DNA of 64,000 nt from the NCBI GenBank assembly GCA_009917695.1, contig JAACJG010000015.1:1-64000 (forward strand). The letters are read 5' to 3'. How positions within the stretch are numbered: the stretch's first letter is position 1; every line of letters starts with the position of its first letter. The notes beneath the pieces were generated by a model. That model did not search any database. It saw only the letters and a program-made list of their open reading frames with translations, and was not told the origin of the DNA. The DNA is from Candidatus Rifleibacterium amylolyticum. GTDB lineage: Bacteria > Muiribacteriota > Ozemobacteria > Ozemobacterales > Ozemobacteraceae. Made by a program: the position numbers and the translations under genes. Below are positions 45,511-54,256 of this stretch, one piece after another.

Positions 45511-45774
45511 ATGCCTTTTTATACCTATCGTCCGCGTGATCCAGAAAAATGCTGCAAGTATTGCAAAGATGAATTTGAAATCGTTCAGAAAATCACCGAA
45601 GACGCTCTTCAGATCTGCCCGGACTGTGGCAACGAGGTAGTCAGAATCATACACCCCGCCAGGCAGAGCACAGAAGTTCCAACCAATAAATTACTGTCAG
45701 ACGACAACATCAAAAAACACGGATTCAAAAAATTAAGAAATGTCGGGGGCGGCAAGTTTGACGAGGTCGTCTGA
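45511..45774 (+). CDS. Small zinc-ribbon protein (FmdB-like)
   Basis: An 87-aa protein with CCKYC and CPDC pairs forming one zinc ribbon in the first half, then a hydrophilic tail ending KKLRNVGGGKFDEVV. It resembles FmdB-type ribbons (PFYTYRPRDPEKCCKYC) and the similar ending of some FmdB proteins (FKKLRxxGxGxY). The ATG at 45511 has CGAGGT 7 bp upstream. It lies 15 bp after the radical SAM gene and overlaps the YgjP-type gene by 35 bp, so it belongs to the same run. Confidence 0.7.
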   Translation: MPFYTYRPRDPEKCCKYCKDEFEIVQKITEDALQICPDCGNEVVRIIHPARQSTEVPTNKLLSDDNIKKHGFKKLRNVGGGKFDEVV

Positions 45775-46297
45775 GATTCAGCTCCCTCCCCTTCCTTATC
45801 GTGGCCGGATACTGCAGGCAAAAGCACTGGTAACGCCATTTGCACACACTCGCATCACTTTACGCGATAATCTGCTGCAATTGTCGCTATCGTCACTTGA
45901 TGCACAGTGTGACAATCTGAGTGAAAAAATCTCAGAACATGTCTGCAACTGGTTGCGCTCACAAGCCAGGCGGGCATTCTGCGAGGACGTTGAGACCCAG
46001 AAAATCAGGCACGGCTTCGCTTACCAGTCGGTGTCGATCAAAGACACCAGATCACGCTGGGGAAGCTGCTCTGCCCAGAAAAACCTCAATTTCAACTGGC
46101 GCTTGATAATGGCGCCGGCCGAAGTACTGTCATATGTAGTGACGCATGAAACCGCGCATTTGAGCCATCTCGATCATTCTGAGCATTTCTGGAAACTGGT
46201 CTCGGCGCGATGTCCCGGCTACCAGCATCATAAGGAATGGCTGCGCCGAAATGGCGCGAACCTGATGAGCTGGGATTACGTTATTAAAGCTGACTGA
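45740..46297 (+). CDS. YgjP-type metallopeptidase domain protein
   Basis: A 185-aa protein of the YgjP/DUF45 (M48-clan, WLM/SprT-like) family. Signatures: SIKDTRSRWGSCSAQKNLNFNWRLIMAP and the zinc motif VVTHETAHLSHLDHSEHFWKLV, i.e. HExxH with a third His 7 residues on. Genuine substrates are unknown. The start is uncertain because the ATG at 45740 lies within the previous gene and has no Shine-Dalgarno; a TTG at 45758 after GGGGGCGG is an alternative. Its 3' end overlaps the convergent protease gene by 14 bp. Confidence 0.85.
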   Translation: MSGAASLTRSSEIQLPPLPYRGRILQAKALVTPFAHTRITLRDNLLQLSLSSLDAQCDNLSEKISEHVCNWLRSQARRAFCEDVETQKIRHGFAYQSVSIKDTRSRWGSCSAQKNLNFNWRLIMAPAEVLSYVVTHETAHLSHLDHSEHFWKLVSARCPGYQHHKEWLRRNGANLMSWDYVIKAD

Positions 46298-48173
46298 GAC
46301 AGGCTGCGGCCTTTTCGTTGCCCTGCAGCTCTTCGAATTTAAGAATATCTCTGACGCGGCTGCGCAAAGTGTGCAACCGGCTTTTTTCGAGATCTGAAGA
46401 TGACTTATATACTGCAATGAATTCATCGAGCACTTCGTAGCTGCCTTCAGCGATTTCTTCGCGAATGGTATCGATGATGAGATCTTCATTGTCTGCTATC
46501 TTCTGAAAGCCGAAATCAAATTCTACTTCAGCAGACGTTTCTTCTTCGGTGCCACGGGAGCTCAGCATACTGTCGGCTGATTCCTCAAGACCAGGGCTGC
46601 TGGCGATCTCTTCGATCATGCTGCGACTGCGCGCACGGTTTGGGCGTGACCGGGAGGTTCCTGCTGTGCGGGTAGAAGCCACACGAGGTGCAGTTCTGGT
46701 AGAACCTGCCGGACGGATGGCAAAGCTGAAGGCAGCTGGAGCTGCACCTCGCGCAAAAGCCTGTTCTACTTTCATGACTTCGGGGCCACGATTAACGATC
46801 AACATCAGCATGCGATCGTGCGAACTCGAAATTTTTACTTTCTGAGAGGCCTTGAAATCGGTGACATTGAGCCATTCTACCACTGGCAAGCTTTTGCGGT
46901 CTGATGAGTAAGTTACCAGTGCAACATCAAAGCTGTTGGAATAGTTGCTCGCCTGCGCTTTCTGGCCAGCGAACATAACCGCAACTTCTTTCCCGCGCAG
47001 ACTCGTCATATTTACCTGAACGGCACGGGCAGCCCAGCATTTTACCCGACCTTTAACCTCAAATGGCGGGTTTTCGAGACGCAGTTCAGGGCGCAGAGCA
47101 AATTTGGCCAGAGCTCTGTCGTAGCCATAAGCTCCGCGTTCGATGCGATCGTCATTAAGATAATTGGCGAGACAGAAACTGCGAAACAGATTGCGAACGT
47201 TGTTTTTAATACCCTGTTTTTTGATAGCAGCATTGAGTCCGGAAAAACCCTGAGAAGTCTGAGCGACCATGCGGCGCACGAAGGCACGGCGACGGTCGTC
47301 GGTCGAGGCAATACGAATCGAAATGTAATAGGCCCATAGATAGACCTGACCATAGTTCGCTATCATATCATCATCAGCCCAGGCGGCGAGATTATTGTGC
47401 GGGTTTCGGATAAAGGCGCTGAGCTGCGGTGGGTGGCCATAACCGCACAGAAACTGCGACAACTGCGAAAGACTTTCGTTAACCCAGGTAAACTCTTTTG
47501 GATCGTTGTTCCAGTGAATCATGTGCTGAAATTCATGGGCAACCACGCTCATGAATTCTTTTGACCCGGGAACACTCGGATAAATGTCGAGATAAAGCAT
47601 TTCGCGTTCGTTGCTCTCAGGTTTCTTCTTGCGGTTGTAGCAGTCACCGGCGTAAAAATAGCCGGCGGTAAAGCCGCGACGGCCCTGCCGTGGGTTATAG
47701 CCATCCTGAATGTCGAGCAGAAATAGCGTGATACGTGGGTCGCCATCGATACCGGGGGACCATTCGCTGCCAAACATCGAGCGGGTATTACTATAAATTT
47801 TCGTGTCAAATTCAGAAGCAATCCTGGTTATAACGTTTGCGGCGACGTTTTTGCCTTCCTGGAGATAGACATAACAATGCTTACCTATTTTTTTGAGCTG
47901 GGCGCGAACTCTCTCGCGTTTGTTGGTTGCAACGTTGAAAGTATTAAAAACTTCGACATCTCCGAGTTCTGGTGTTTTTGAGTCAGCATAAGCGGAAATG
48001 CCACCCGAGGTTCTGAAAAGAAACTCGTCACGCGTCTCTTTGGCGACATTGTCTGCGAGCCAGCGGGTTTCTTCGGCAAACATGCCGGTAACATCGATAA
48101 GCTCAGCCCGGCCCGGCATAGCGCATAAAACCAGCAGCAATATGAGCCAGGCACTGATTGACTTGTGTATCAA
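46284..48173 (-). CDS. Exported zinc metalloprotease (M6/M30-like), copy 1
   Basis: A 629-aa exported protein with a signal peptide (8-23) and a metallopeptidase domain with VVAHEFQHMIHWNND (HExxH; downstream Glu in TWVNESLSQL). EWSPGIDGDPRITLFLLDIQDGYN upstream is typical of hyicolysin (M30) and related secreted proteases. The C-terminal 350 residues include a beta-rich domain and a low-complexity Arg/Ser/Thr linker (RSRPNRARSRS) before a helical acidic tail. It is clearly homologous to the gene at 48533. It starts with TTG, 7 bp after GGGAGA. Likely acts outside the cell or in the periplasm. Confidence 0.85.
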   Translation of the reverse strand: MIHKSISAWLILLLVLCAMPGRAELIDVTGMFAEETRWLADNVAKETRDEFLFRTSGGISAYADSKTPELGDVEVFNTFNVATNKRERVRAQLKKIGKHCYVYLQEGKNVAANVITRIASEFDTKIYSNTRSMFGSEWSPGIDGDPRITLFLLDIQDGYNPRQGRRGFTAGYFYAGDCYNRKKKPESNEREMLYLDIYPSVPGSKEFMSVVAHEFQHMIHWNNDPKEFTWVNESLSQLSQFLCGYGHPPQLSAFIRNPHNNLAAWADDDMIANYGQVYLWAYYISIRIASTDDRRRAFVRRMVAQTSQGFSGLNAAIKKQGIKNNVRNLFRSFCLANYLNDDRIERGAYGYDRALAKFALRPELRLENPPFEVKGRVKCWAARAVQVNMTSLRGKEVAVMFAGQKAQASNYSNSFDVALVTYSSDRKSLPVVEWLNVTDFKASQKVKISSSHDRMLMLIVNRGPEVMKVEQAFARGAAPAAFSFAIRPAGSTRTAPRVASTRTAGTSRSRPNRARSRSMIEEIASSPGLEESADSMLSSRGTEEETSAEVEFDFGFQKIADNEDLIIDTIREEIAEGSYEVLDEFIAVYKSSSDLEKSRLHTLRSRVRDILKFEELQGNEKAAACLSQL

Positions 48174-48323
48174 AATCTTGTCTCCCTGAGAGGTTGCAAT
48201 AGTTAATTATACATTTCGCAACAGGGTACCGCCACCCTCAAACGCAAAAAAGCCGGCAAACGCACCAAATAAGCTTCAAAAGTGCGGGCATTTAAATATA
48301 TAACACCCAAACTTGGTTTTCTA

Positions 48324-48452
48324 CCCGGGCTCTCGGCGGGATCTCAACGCTCCAGCGATTCGCCTCATCTGCTTCTCGATTGCTGGAGTCTTTGAGTCAA
48401 AAGCGCTCGGCTCACAAGCTTGCGCTTTTGAGAAGCCCGCCTACGCCCTTTT
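48324..48452 (+). repeat. Interspersed repeat, copy A
   Basis: Begins CCCGGGCTCTCGGCGGGAT and ends CGCTTTTGAGAAGCC, CGCCTACGCCCT. Both ends match copies B (57371-57543) and C (59673-59803). An inner inverted repeat CTCCAGC/GCTGGAG is private to this copy. The middle differs between copies. Confidence 0.75.
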
Positions 48453-48490
48453 CATACTATTACTCAAATTTTAATGCGATTGCCCTGAGC

Positions 48491-48519
48491 AAAAAAGCCG
48501 GGGAAAAATCCCCGGCTTT
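48491..48519 (-). terminator. Intrinsic terminator of protease copy 2
   Basis: AAAGCCGGGGA/TCCCCGGCTTT stem, 4-nt loop, six T residues on the minus strand, 14 bp after the stop of the 48533 gene. Confidence 0.92.
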
Positions 48520-48532
48520 CTATTTATGCTTA

Positions 48533-50362
48533 TCAGTAGTTGCGAAGCTGGCTGGCAGCCCTGCGAAGATTCTCAGAACCAGTAGTTTCAGCGTTGAACC
48601 GGGCAACGGCAGCAAGCTGGTTGAGAAGCGGGCGAAGATTATCGGCATCGACTTCTTCGCTTTCGAGCATCTGTATTATTGTGTCTAGAGCGTCGGTGTT
48701 ACCGGCCGCCAGATCGGAACCCAGCGAACTGGCAAGTTCGTTTCTAGCAGCAGAGAGAGAGTTCATCGCAATCAGAACGGCAGCTTCGTTGTCGTTGTCG
48801 AGGTTTGCCGCTGTATCGGCGTAAGCTCTAACAAGCGATCTGACATCTGCAGTTGCTTCGCTTCTGGCAACCTGCTGGCCCTGATCTGCTATTTTAACGC
48901 TGTAAGGCAGTGCTTTGGCTTTAGAATAAAGCTTGTCGTCAACGCTCTCAGGAGCTTCGGCGATGATTATGAGCGTAGCGGTGTCATAGTCTTTGTCGGC
49001 AGTCATGCTGATCTTGCCACCCTGCAGTTTGCTGGAAATCTTGTCGATGCTCATGTATGAAAGCTTCGGTGCAGCGCTGCCGCGCGAATTGGCCATTACC
49101 AGAGCTACGGTGAAGCTGTTATACAGATCTTCGCCAAAGCGGCCAAGCAGGCCGGCAAACGAGATTTCCATGTTGGTGCGTGCATTACTGAGATCGATCT
49201 TTATGGCATCAGCACTCCAGAGAAATATCTCGCCTTCGACTTCTGCCGGCAGAACACTGAGAGTTTCAGAAACCGGCAGTTTAAAGCGAGCCAGAGTTTT
49301 GTCATAAGCATAAGCTTGATTGGCGCCGAGTCGTGTGTCGTTGATGAAGTTGGTAAGGCAGAAGCGGGTAAAAGTGTGAGTGAAATCCTGCGAAATATCC
49401 TTGAGAGCTTCAACATAACCGTTCACGCCCTGTTTTTTTGAAGCGACCAGGTTACGGAAGAAATTGTCGCGGGCTTCAGGCTTATCTTTAAGCAGGTGGG
49501 TCAGAATATAGTAGTTCCAGAGATAGACCTGACCGTAATTAGCCAGCATCTGTTCCTGAGACCAGGCGGTCATGCTGTTGTCAGGTGTGCGCATAAAGGC
49601 AAGCACCTGATTGGCGTGACCGAACCCACAGAGATATGGTGCTATCTGGGAGCAGGCTTCATTCACCCAGGTATATTCTCTGGGATCATTATTGAAGTGA
49701 ATCATGTGCTGAAATTCATGGGCTATGGTAGACAAATATCTATCACTGGCCGGATCTGATGGATTGATATCGAGATAAAACATTTCGCGCTGATTTGATT
49801 TTATGTGTTCGGGAAGTTTTTCCTGAAGAAAAGAATCGACTGCATAAAAATAGCCGCCGACAAAACCGCCAGAACCATTGTAGCCATCTTTGATATCGAA
49901 CATCAGCAGAGTTATGCGTTCGTCACCGTCGATGCCGGGTTTCCATTCTGAGCCAAAAGTTTTTGTATTGGTGGGATAAATTACTTCATCGAAATTTTTG
50001 CGCACTTTTTCGATGGCTTCCGGGCTGATATTCTTGCCTTCTTCGAGAAAAACATAGCAATGCTTCCCGATAGCCTTTACGACTGCTTTGGTTTGTTCGA
50101 ACTTGTTGTCAACGATGTTTTTGGTCCAGAAGGTTTCGATATCGCCGATTTCGTATGGCTTTGTATCGGCAGACTGCGTGCGGAAGCGGACAGCCTGCTG
50201 CTGCAGAGTTTCGAGCTCGAGGTTGGCAACAGCTTCTCTGACTTCAGCCTCGAAAAGATGGGTCGCGTCAAGCCATTCCTGGTCGGCGTATACCCCATTA
50301 GACGTCAGAACCAGCGCTAATACTAATATACTCATCAGCTGTCTGAAGGAAAAAGTCATCAT
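48533..50362 (-). CDS. Exported zinc metalloprotease (M6/M30-like), copy 2
   Basis: A 609-aa exported protein with a signal peptide (10-26). The catalytic segment TIAHEFQHMIHFNND and the Glu-bearing TWVNEACSQIAPYLCGFGH align with copy 1, as do EWKPGIDGDERITLLMFDIKDGYN and NYGQVYLWNYYI. The two copies diverge mainly after the protease domain; this one ends in a helical region rich in Ala, Asn and Leu and lacks the Arg/Ser linker. It lies directly upstream of copy 1 on the same strand, but a terminator separates them, so each is its own transcript. CCAGGAG precedes the start. Confidence 0.85.
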   Translation of the reverse strand: MMTFSFRQLMSILVLALVLTSNGVYADQEWLDATHLFEAEVREAVANLELETLQQQAVRFRTQSADTKPYEIGDIETFWTKNIVDNKFEQTKAVVKAIGKHCYVFLEEGKNISPEAIEKVRKNFDEVIYPTNTKTFGSEWKPGIDGDERITLLMFDIKDGYNGSGGFVGGYFYAVDSFLQEKLPEHIKSNQREMFYLDINPSDPASDRYLSTIAHEFQHMIHFNNDPREYTWVNEACSQIAPYLCGFGHANQVLAFMRTPDNSMTAWSQEQMLANYGQVYLWNYYILTHLLKDKPEARDNFFRNLVASKKQGVNGYVEALKDISQDFTHTFTRFCLTNFINDTRLGANQAYAYDKTLARFKLPVSETLSVLPAEVEGEIFLWSADAIKIDLSNARTNMEISFAGLLGRFGEDLYNSFTVALVMANSRGSAAPKLSYMSIDKISSKLQGGKISMTADKDYDTATLIIIAEAPESVDDKLYSKAKALPYSVKIADQGQQVARSEATADVRSLVRAYADTAANLDNDNEAAVLIAMNSLSAARNELASSLGSDLAAGNTDALDTIIQMLESEEVDADNLRPLLNQLAAVARFNAETTGSENLRRAASQLRNY

Positions 50363-50491
50363 GGGCTCCTGGCTTTCAGAATTTGTTTTATTTAAGCAAT
50401 TTTCACGCCATTGTTTAAAACCGCTTCAATTGTGAGTTTTATTTAATACCCTGAATAATTTGCCAGATTTTGAGCAGAAAACTGCAATTTT

Positions 50492-50520
50492 TTTGCAGTC
50501 GACTCAGATTGTGGTATAAT
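50492..50520 (+). promoter_or_regulatory. Extended -10 promoter of the J-protein gene, nearly leaderless
   Basis: A perfect TATAAT (50515-50520) preceded by TGG (extended -10) with a weak -35 TTTGCA (50492-50497) at 17 bp. Seven bases separate it from the ATG at 50528, leaving no room for a Shine-Dalgarno, and none is present. Confidence 0.65.
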
Positions 50521-50527
50521 CAGCCTC

Positions 50528-51397
50528 ATGAAGGACTATTACAAAATACTCGAAGTTTCGCAGAACGCATCCAAAGAAGAGATCAAGAAAGCCTTCAAAC
50601 GGCTGGCCAAGAAGTATCACCCTGACATAAACAAAGGTGATAAAAAGGCAGAAGAGCGCTTCAAGGAGGTTTCAGAGGCTTACGAAGTGCTCGGCCGCGA
50701 AGATGAACGTCGCAAGTATGACGATGCCAGATCAGGCAGAGGTTCTTTCAGATTCGAGGGTTTCTCTAAGGATGGCCCTTTCGGAGATTTCTTTTACTCA
50801 TCTTCGGGCAGCGCATCAGACATGTTCTCTGAGATTCTTAAAAATTTCAATTTTGGTTCTTCACGCGACGGCAGCACAGGCTTCAGCGGTTTCGACAGCC
50901 TGTTCGGCAGCGGTTCGCGACGTGGCGGCCAACATGCTGCCACGCTAAAAGTGCCGCTCATAACAGCTCTATCTGGAGGCAAAGTCCAGGTCAGCGGCTT
51001 ACCCGGCGGAACTCAGACTCTGGAGATTCCTGCCGGATCGGCTAATGGTTCTGTCATTCAGGTAAGAACCTCTTCGGGCAATATGAAGCTCAAGCTTGAA
51101 ATTGAAGACGAACATCCTTTCAAGGTCAAAGGCGATAATGTTGAGACGACAATCTGCGTCAACATTGCCCAGGCAGTGCTTGGCAGCAAAATCAAGCTGA
51201 AGGATCCGCGCAACCAGGACTTTATCCTGACGATCCCGGCTGGCACGCAGAATGGTGATGCCCTGCGACTGCGTGGTCTTGGCCTGCCAGGTGGCGATCT
51301 ATTGGTAAAAATCGAGGTCGCCATTCCCAAAAAGCTTACAGAAGAAGAAAAGCAGCATTTCATCGAGCTTGCCAACCGCATGAACTGGCGCTACTAA
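50528..51397 (+). CDS. CbpA-like J-domain co-chaperone
   Basis: A 289-aa type B J-protein. J domain (1-70) with HPD at 31-33 ([10 protein letters not shown]), a Gly/Phe/Ser-rich region (75-140), and two DnaJ C-terminal substrate-binding domains (145-285: [56 protein letters not shown]). The zinc-finger domain of DnaJ is absent. It delivers clients to DnaK. No dnaK or grpE is in the window. The predicted mRNA is leaderless. Confidence 0.93.
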   Translation: MKDYYKILEVSQNASKEEIKKAFKRLAKKYHPDINKGDKKAEERFKEVSEAYEVLGREDERRKYDDARSGRGSFRFEGFSKDGPFGDFFYSSSGSASDMFSEILKNFNFGSSRDGSTGFSGFDSLFGSGSRRGGQHAATLKVPLITALSGGKVQVSGLPGGTQTLEIPAGSANGSVIQVRTSSGNMKLKLEIEDEHPFKVKGDNVETTICVNIAQAVLGSKIKLKDPRNQDFILTIPAGTQNGDALRLRGLGLPGGDLLVKIEVAIPKKLTEEEKQHFIELANRMNWRY

Positions 51398-51447
51398 TTT
51401 TGCGTCAGATGGTTTGACCTGAGCCAATCATGTGATAACATGGCGGC

Positions 51448-53358
51448 ATGATGAAAACAAAACTGGCTGTTTTATTAGTATTCCTGTTGGTGGCATCCGG
51501 CGGCTTTGCTCAGGCCCTGAAACCCCTGAAGGGTATCTCAATATTGCTCGATCCAGGGCATGGCGGAGCTGATCCCGGTGCAGTTGGCCCGACCGGACTG
51601 AAAGAATCGGTCGTTAACCTGAGAGTGGCCCGCTATTTACGCGAACTCCTGCAGGCTGACGGAGCTGAGGTCGAGATGACGCGCGACAAGGATATTTTTC
51701 TTTCGCTTGGCGAGCGCGTCGCCATGGCCGCAAAGCTGAGCCCCGACCTTTTCGTCTCGATTCATCATAATGCTTCACTCAGGCCGATTGAGGCCAATCG
51801 CAGTGAAATCTACTACAATGCCATAGATCGCGGAATCTCACAGAAAATCGGCAACAGCATGATGTATGAGCTCGCCAAGTGGGGCTTTGGTGAAGAATCG
51901 ATAATCGTGCCGGCCGGTTTTTTTGTGCTGCGCAACAATCCGGCACCATCAGTATTGACTGAAGGCGCCTACATCAGCATTCCCAAGATAGAACAGGAGC
52001 TGAAGACCGGCAAATCTCTCACCGATCAGGCGCAGGCTCTAAGACGTGCCATACGGGAAACCTTCAAAGAAGGTGTATTGCGGGTAAAATTCATTATTTC
52101 CGAGGAACCGGTCAAGATCGACACGCCATTTTTCAACCTGATTTTTTCAGCCAACAGAGCAGTCGATAAAGTCATTGCCAGAATAATGCCAGAACGTATG
52201 TCAGGTTTCGGTTTCGACCGCCTGCCATCTGTCGGCAACACCTACCGCCTCTACAACACCGAACCTCTTGCCAGCGGCAACTATGAGATTCAGCTTACCT
52301 TTACCGGCAGTGATGGCAGCGTATCAGCAAGAACAATGCTTCGTCTGCAGGTTAATCTGCCGTTTGCCAACAGTGCGGTAACACCTGTGGCGCCCTTTAT
52401 TCCAGAGGGCTACAAGGGCCGATTTCCGGTTCGGGTTTCGCTGCGTGACGACATGAACAGGCTCAATGGTCGCTCAGTTCCGATTGCTTTAAGTTTTGGT
52501 GAGAGCTCGGTAACTACTGGCGAAACGTCTGAGACTGGCGAATCAACTTTTTATCTTGATCTTAATGGCCAGGAGAAAGATCCGCTTCAGGTAAAACTGA
52601 TCGTAGAGGGTGAGACAATCTCAAAATGTATTCTTCGCATCCAGCCAACGACAAAACGTTATGTTCTTGGCAAGATTATCGATCCTGTGGGAAAAGGCAT
52701 TTCCGGGACAAAGGTTCAATATGGCGCAGGAAATCGCACCAATACTGGCCCAGAAGGTTTCTTTTATCTTGAATATCCAATGATCTACGGAAACATGAAA
52801 TTAGAAGTAACCCCGCCACTTGGCTACGAAAAGTCAGACTACTGGATTCGCACTCGCGGTGAACCTGTAGTATTGCCAACAATCAAGGTCAAGCCTGTCT
52901 CAGAGAGACTTCTGGGCAAGCGCATCGCGATCATGGCTCCTCTCAGTTTTGACAATCTGATTCGGCGGCTGGTCAAACCGCTTATGGTTGCTGGCGCAGA
53001 GATTGTCCGGCTCAATTTTCCCGAACATCAGAATAGACCTGAGTATCAGTCGGTTCTCGAGGCCAATCTTGCCAAAGATCTTGATCTGCTGCTGTCTTTC
53101 AAGCGTGAAATCAGCGGTGCCATCGAAGTTCGCCACTACCATCGCGGCGGGCGCGGCAAACTGCTGGCCGACGCTCTTAAATTCAGTCTGGCCTCAGAAC
53201 AACCGCCAATCAATGTTAAAGCATTGGCCGGCAGCGACTATGAAATAAGTCATACCGGCGTCACCTCGGTTGTCATCTCATTTCCCGAGCAGATGCCTCC
53301 CGATTACCCCGAAAAACTGGTAGCTCACCTGGCTCAGGTGCTCAAAACCGGATTCTAA
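51448..53358 (+). CDS. Exported N-acetylmuramoyl-L-alanine amidase with C-terminal accessory region
   Basis: A 636-aa exported protein. After a signal peptide (4-22) comes an Amidase_3 domain (30-215): LLDPGHGGADPGAVGPTG (His38), LKESVVN (Glu53), FVSIHHNAS and SVLTEGAYIS, giving zinc ligands and the catalytic Glu. The remaining 400 residues are beta-rich; one segment (about 405-470) looks like a carboxypeptidase-regulatory-like domain (VLGKIIDPVGKGISGTKVQYGAG...TGPEGFF). The last 150 residues are alpha/beta (GKRIAIMAPLSFDNLIRRLVKPLMVAGAEIVRLNFPE) and look like a partner-binding or degenerate amidase-like lobe. Starts are two adjacent ATGs, 9-12 bp after a TGT-GATAAC extended -10, so its leader is also very short. 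Confidence 0.88.
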   Translation: MMKTKLAVLLVFLLVASGGFAQALKPLKGISILLDPGHGGADPGAVGPTGLKESVVNLRVARYLRELLQADGAEVEMTRDKDIFLSLGERVAMAAKLSPDLFVSIHHNASLRPIEANRSEIYYNAIDRGISQKIGNSMMYELAKWGFGEESIIVPAGFFVLRNNPAPSVLTEGAYISIPKIEQELKTGKSLTDQAQALRRAIRETFKEGVLRVKFIISEEPVKIDTPFFNLIFSANRAVDKVIARIMPERMSGFGFDRLPSVGNTYRLYNTEPLASGNYEIQLTFTGSDGSVSARTMLRLQVNLPFANSAVTPVAPFIPEGYKGRFPVRVSLRDDMNRLNGRSVPIALSFGESSVTTGETSETGESTFYLDLNGQEKDPLQVKLIVEGETISKCILRIQPTTKRYVLGKIIDPVGKGISGTKVQYGAGNRTNTGPEGFFYLEYPMIYGNMKLEVTPPLGYEKSDYWIRTRGEPVVLPTIKVKPVSERLLGKRIAIMAPLSFDNLIRRLVKPLMVAGAEIVRLNFPEHQNRPEYQSVLEANLAKDLDLLLSFKREISGAIEVRHYHRGGRGKLLADALKFSLASEQPPINVKALAGSDYEISHTGVTSVVISFPEQMPPDYPEKLVAHLAQVLKTGF

Positions 53359-53376
53359 CCTATCATCAGAGGAAAT

Positions 53377-54255
53377 ATGGAACAGGAAAAAACAGTATCT
53401 CCGACCCCCGATGAACTTTACAAAAAAGAAACTCACTGTCAGAGCTGTGGGCGCTTTGTCGGCGTCTACACACGCTGCCCTTACTGCCTGGCGCTTACCG
53501 AGAAACGCATTTCGATAAGAGCGTTCAAAACGATTGCAGTACTAACCTCTACGGTTGGTCTGATCATGCTGCTGTTTTTCGCGCGATCGGTTAAAACGCC
53601 TGAGGTCAAAATAGCTGACCTTGGCCCTCTCAGCAACTTCGCGCATGTAAGAGTCGTTGGTGAAGTAGAAACCAGCTATGGCATCCATCCCAAATGGGGC
53701 TCGCTTGGCTTCGTCATCAAACAGGCTGGCGAAAAATCTGAAGATACCATCAGAATATCTGCCTATTCAAAGGTTGCCAAAGAAATCGAAGCCAAAAATC
53801 TGGTTCCGCAGAAGGGCGACGTAGTATCGGTCGAAGGCCAGGTGCGCTTTCAGAAAGACACCCCGAGTATGCTGATAAATGCTCACGAGCATATCGCCTT
53901 TATCAAGCGTGCGCCAGAAGCCAAAGAAACTCCGGTAAAAACAGTAGAACCGACTCAGATAGATACCGACATGATCGAACAGACGATCAACACCACCGGC
54001 AGCGTCATCAGCACCAAAGTTTTTGAGGGCAAAGGCGTAATAGTAAATATCGATGACGGCAAGAGCGGTTTTCCGGTCTGGGTGCCCGATTTCACGCGTG
54101 AAGATGACAAGGGGCCGATCAACCCGGGCGACCTTATCGAGGCAACCGGCAAAATCAAGCTGTTCAAAGGCAAACTCGAGCTCGAAGTAAACAAGAAGGG
54201 TATGTTCAAAATAGTATCCAAGGTCAGCACCAGCGAAACGACGGAGGAAGAGTAG
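53377..54255 (+). CDS. Membrane-anchored zinc-ribbon protein with two OB-fold-like domains
   Basis: A 292-aa protein. An N-terminal zinc ribbon (CQSC...CPYC, residues 20-37) is followed by one membrane helix (48-67) and two OB-fold-like domains (about 80-165: NFAHVRVVGEVETS...GDVVSVEGQVRFQ; about 190-280: NTTGSVISTKVFEGKGVIVNIDDG...GDLIEATGKIKLFKGKLELEVN). Such tandem OB modules bind nucleic acid or oligosaccharide; the ligand here is unknown. It is followed after 1 bp by the TctA-like gene, so it is the first member of a four-gene unit. It recalls the double OB protein at 6066-6725. Confidence 0.7.
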   Translation: MEQEKTVSPTPDELYKKETHCQSCGRFVGVYTRCPYCLALTEKRISIRAFKTIAVLTSTVGLIMLLFFARSVKTPEVKIADLGPLSNFAHVRVVGEVETSYGIHPKWGSLGFVIKQAGEKSEDTIRISAYSKVAKEIEAKNLVPQKGDVVSVEGQVRFQKDTPSMLINAHEHIAFIKRAPEAKETPVKTVEPTQIDTDMIEQTINTTGSVISTKVFEGKGVIVNIDDGKSGFPVWVPDFTREDDKGPINPGDLIEATGKIKLFKGKLELEVNKKGMFKIVSKVSTSETTEEE

Positions 54256-54256
54256 T

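Larger units (their letters stand above)
48174..48532. other. Intergenic region between the two protease genes
   Basis: About 360 bp with no gene. It contains a TATAAT-like -10 on the minus strand (48206-48211) for the 46284 gene without a good -35, repeat copy A (48324-48452) and the terminator of the upstream protease (48491-48519). Confidence 0.7.
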
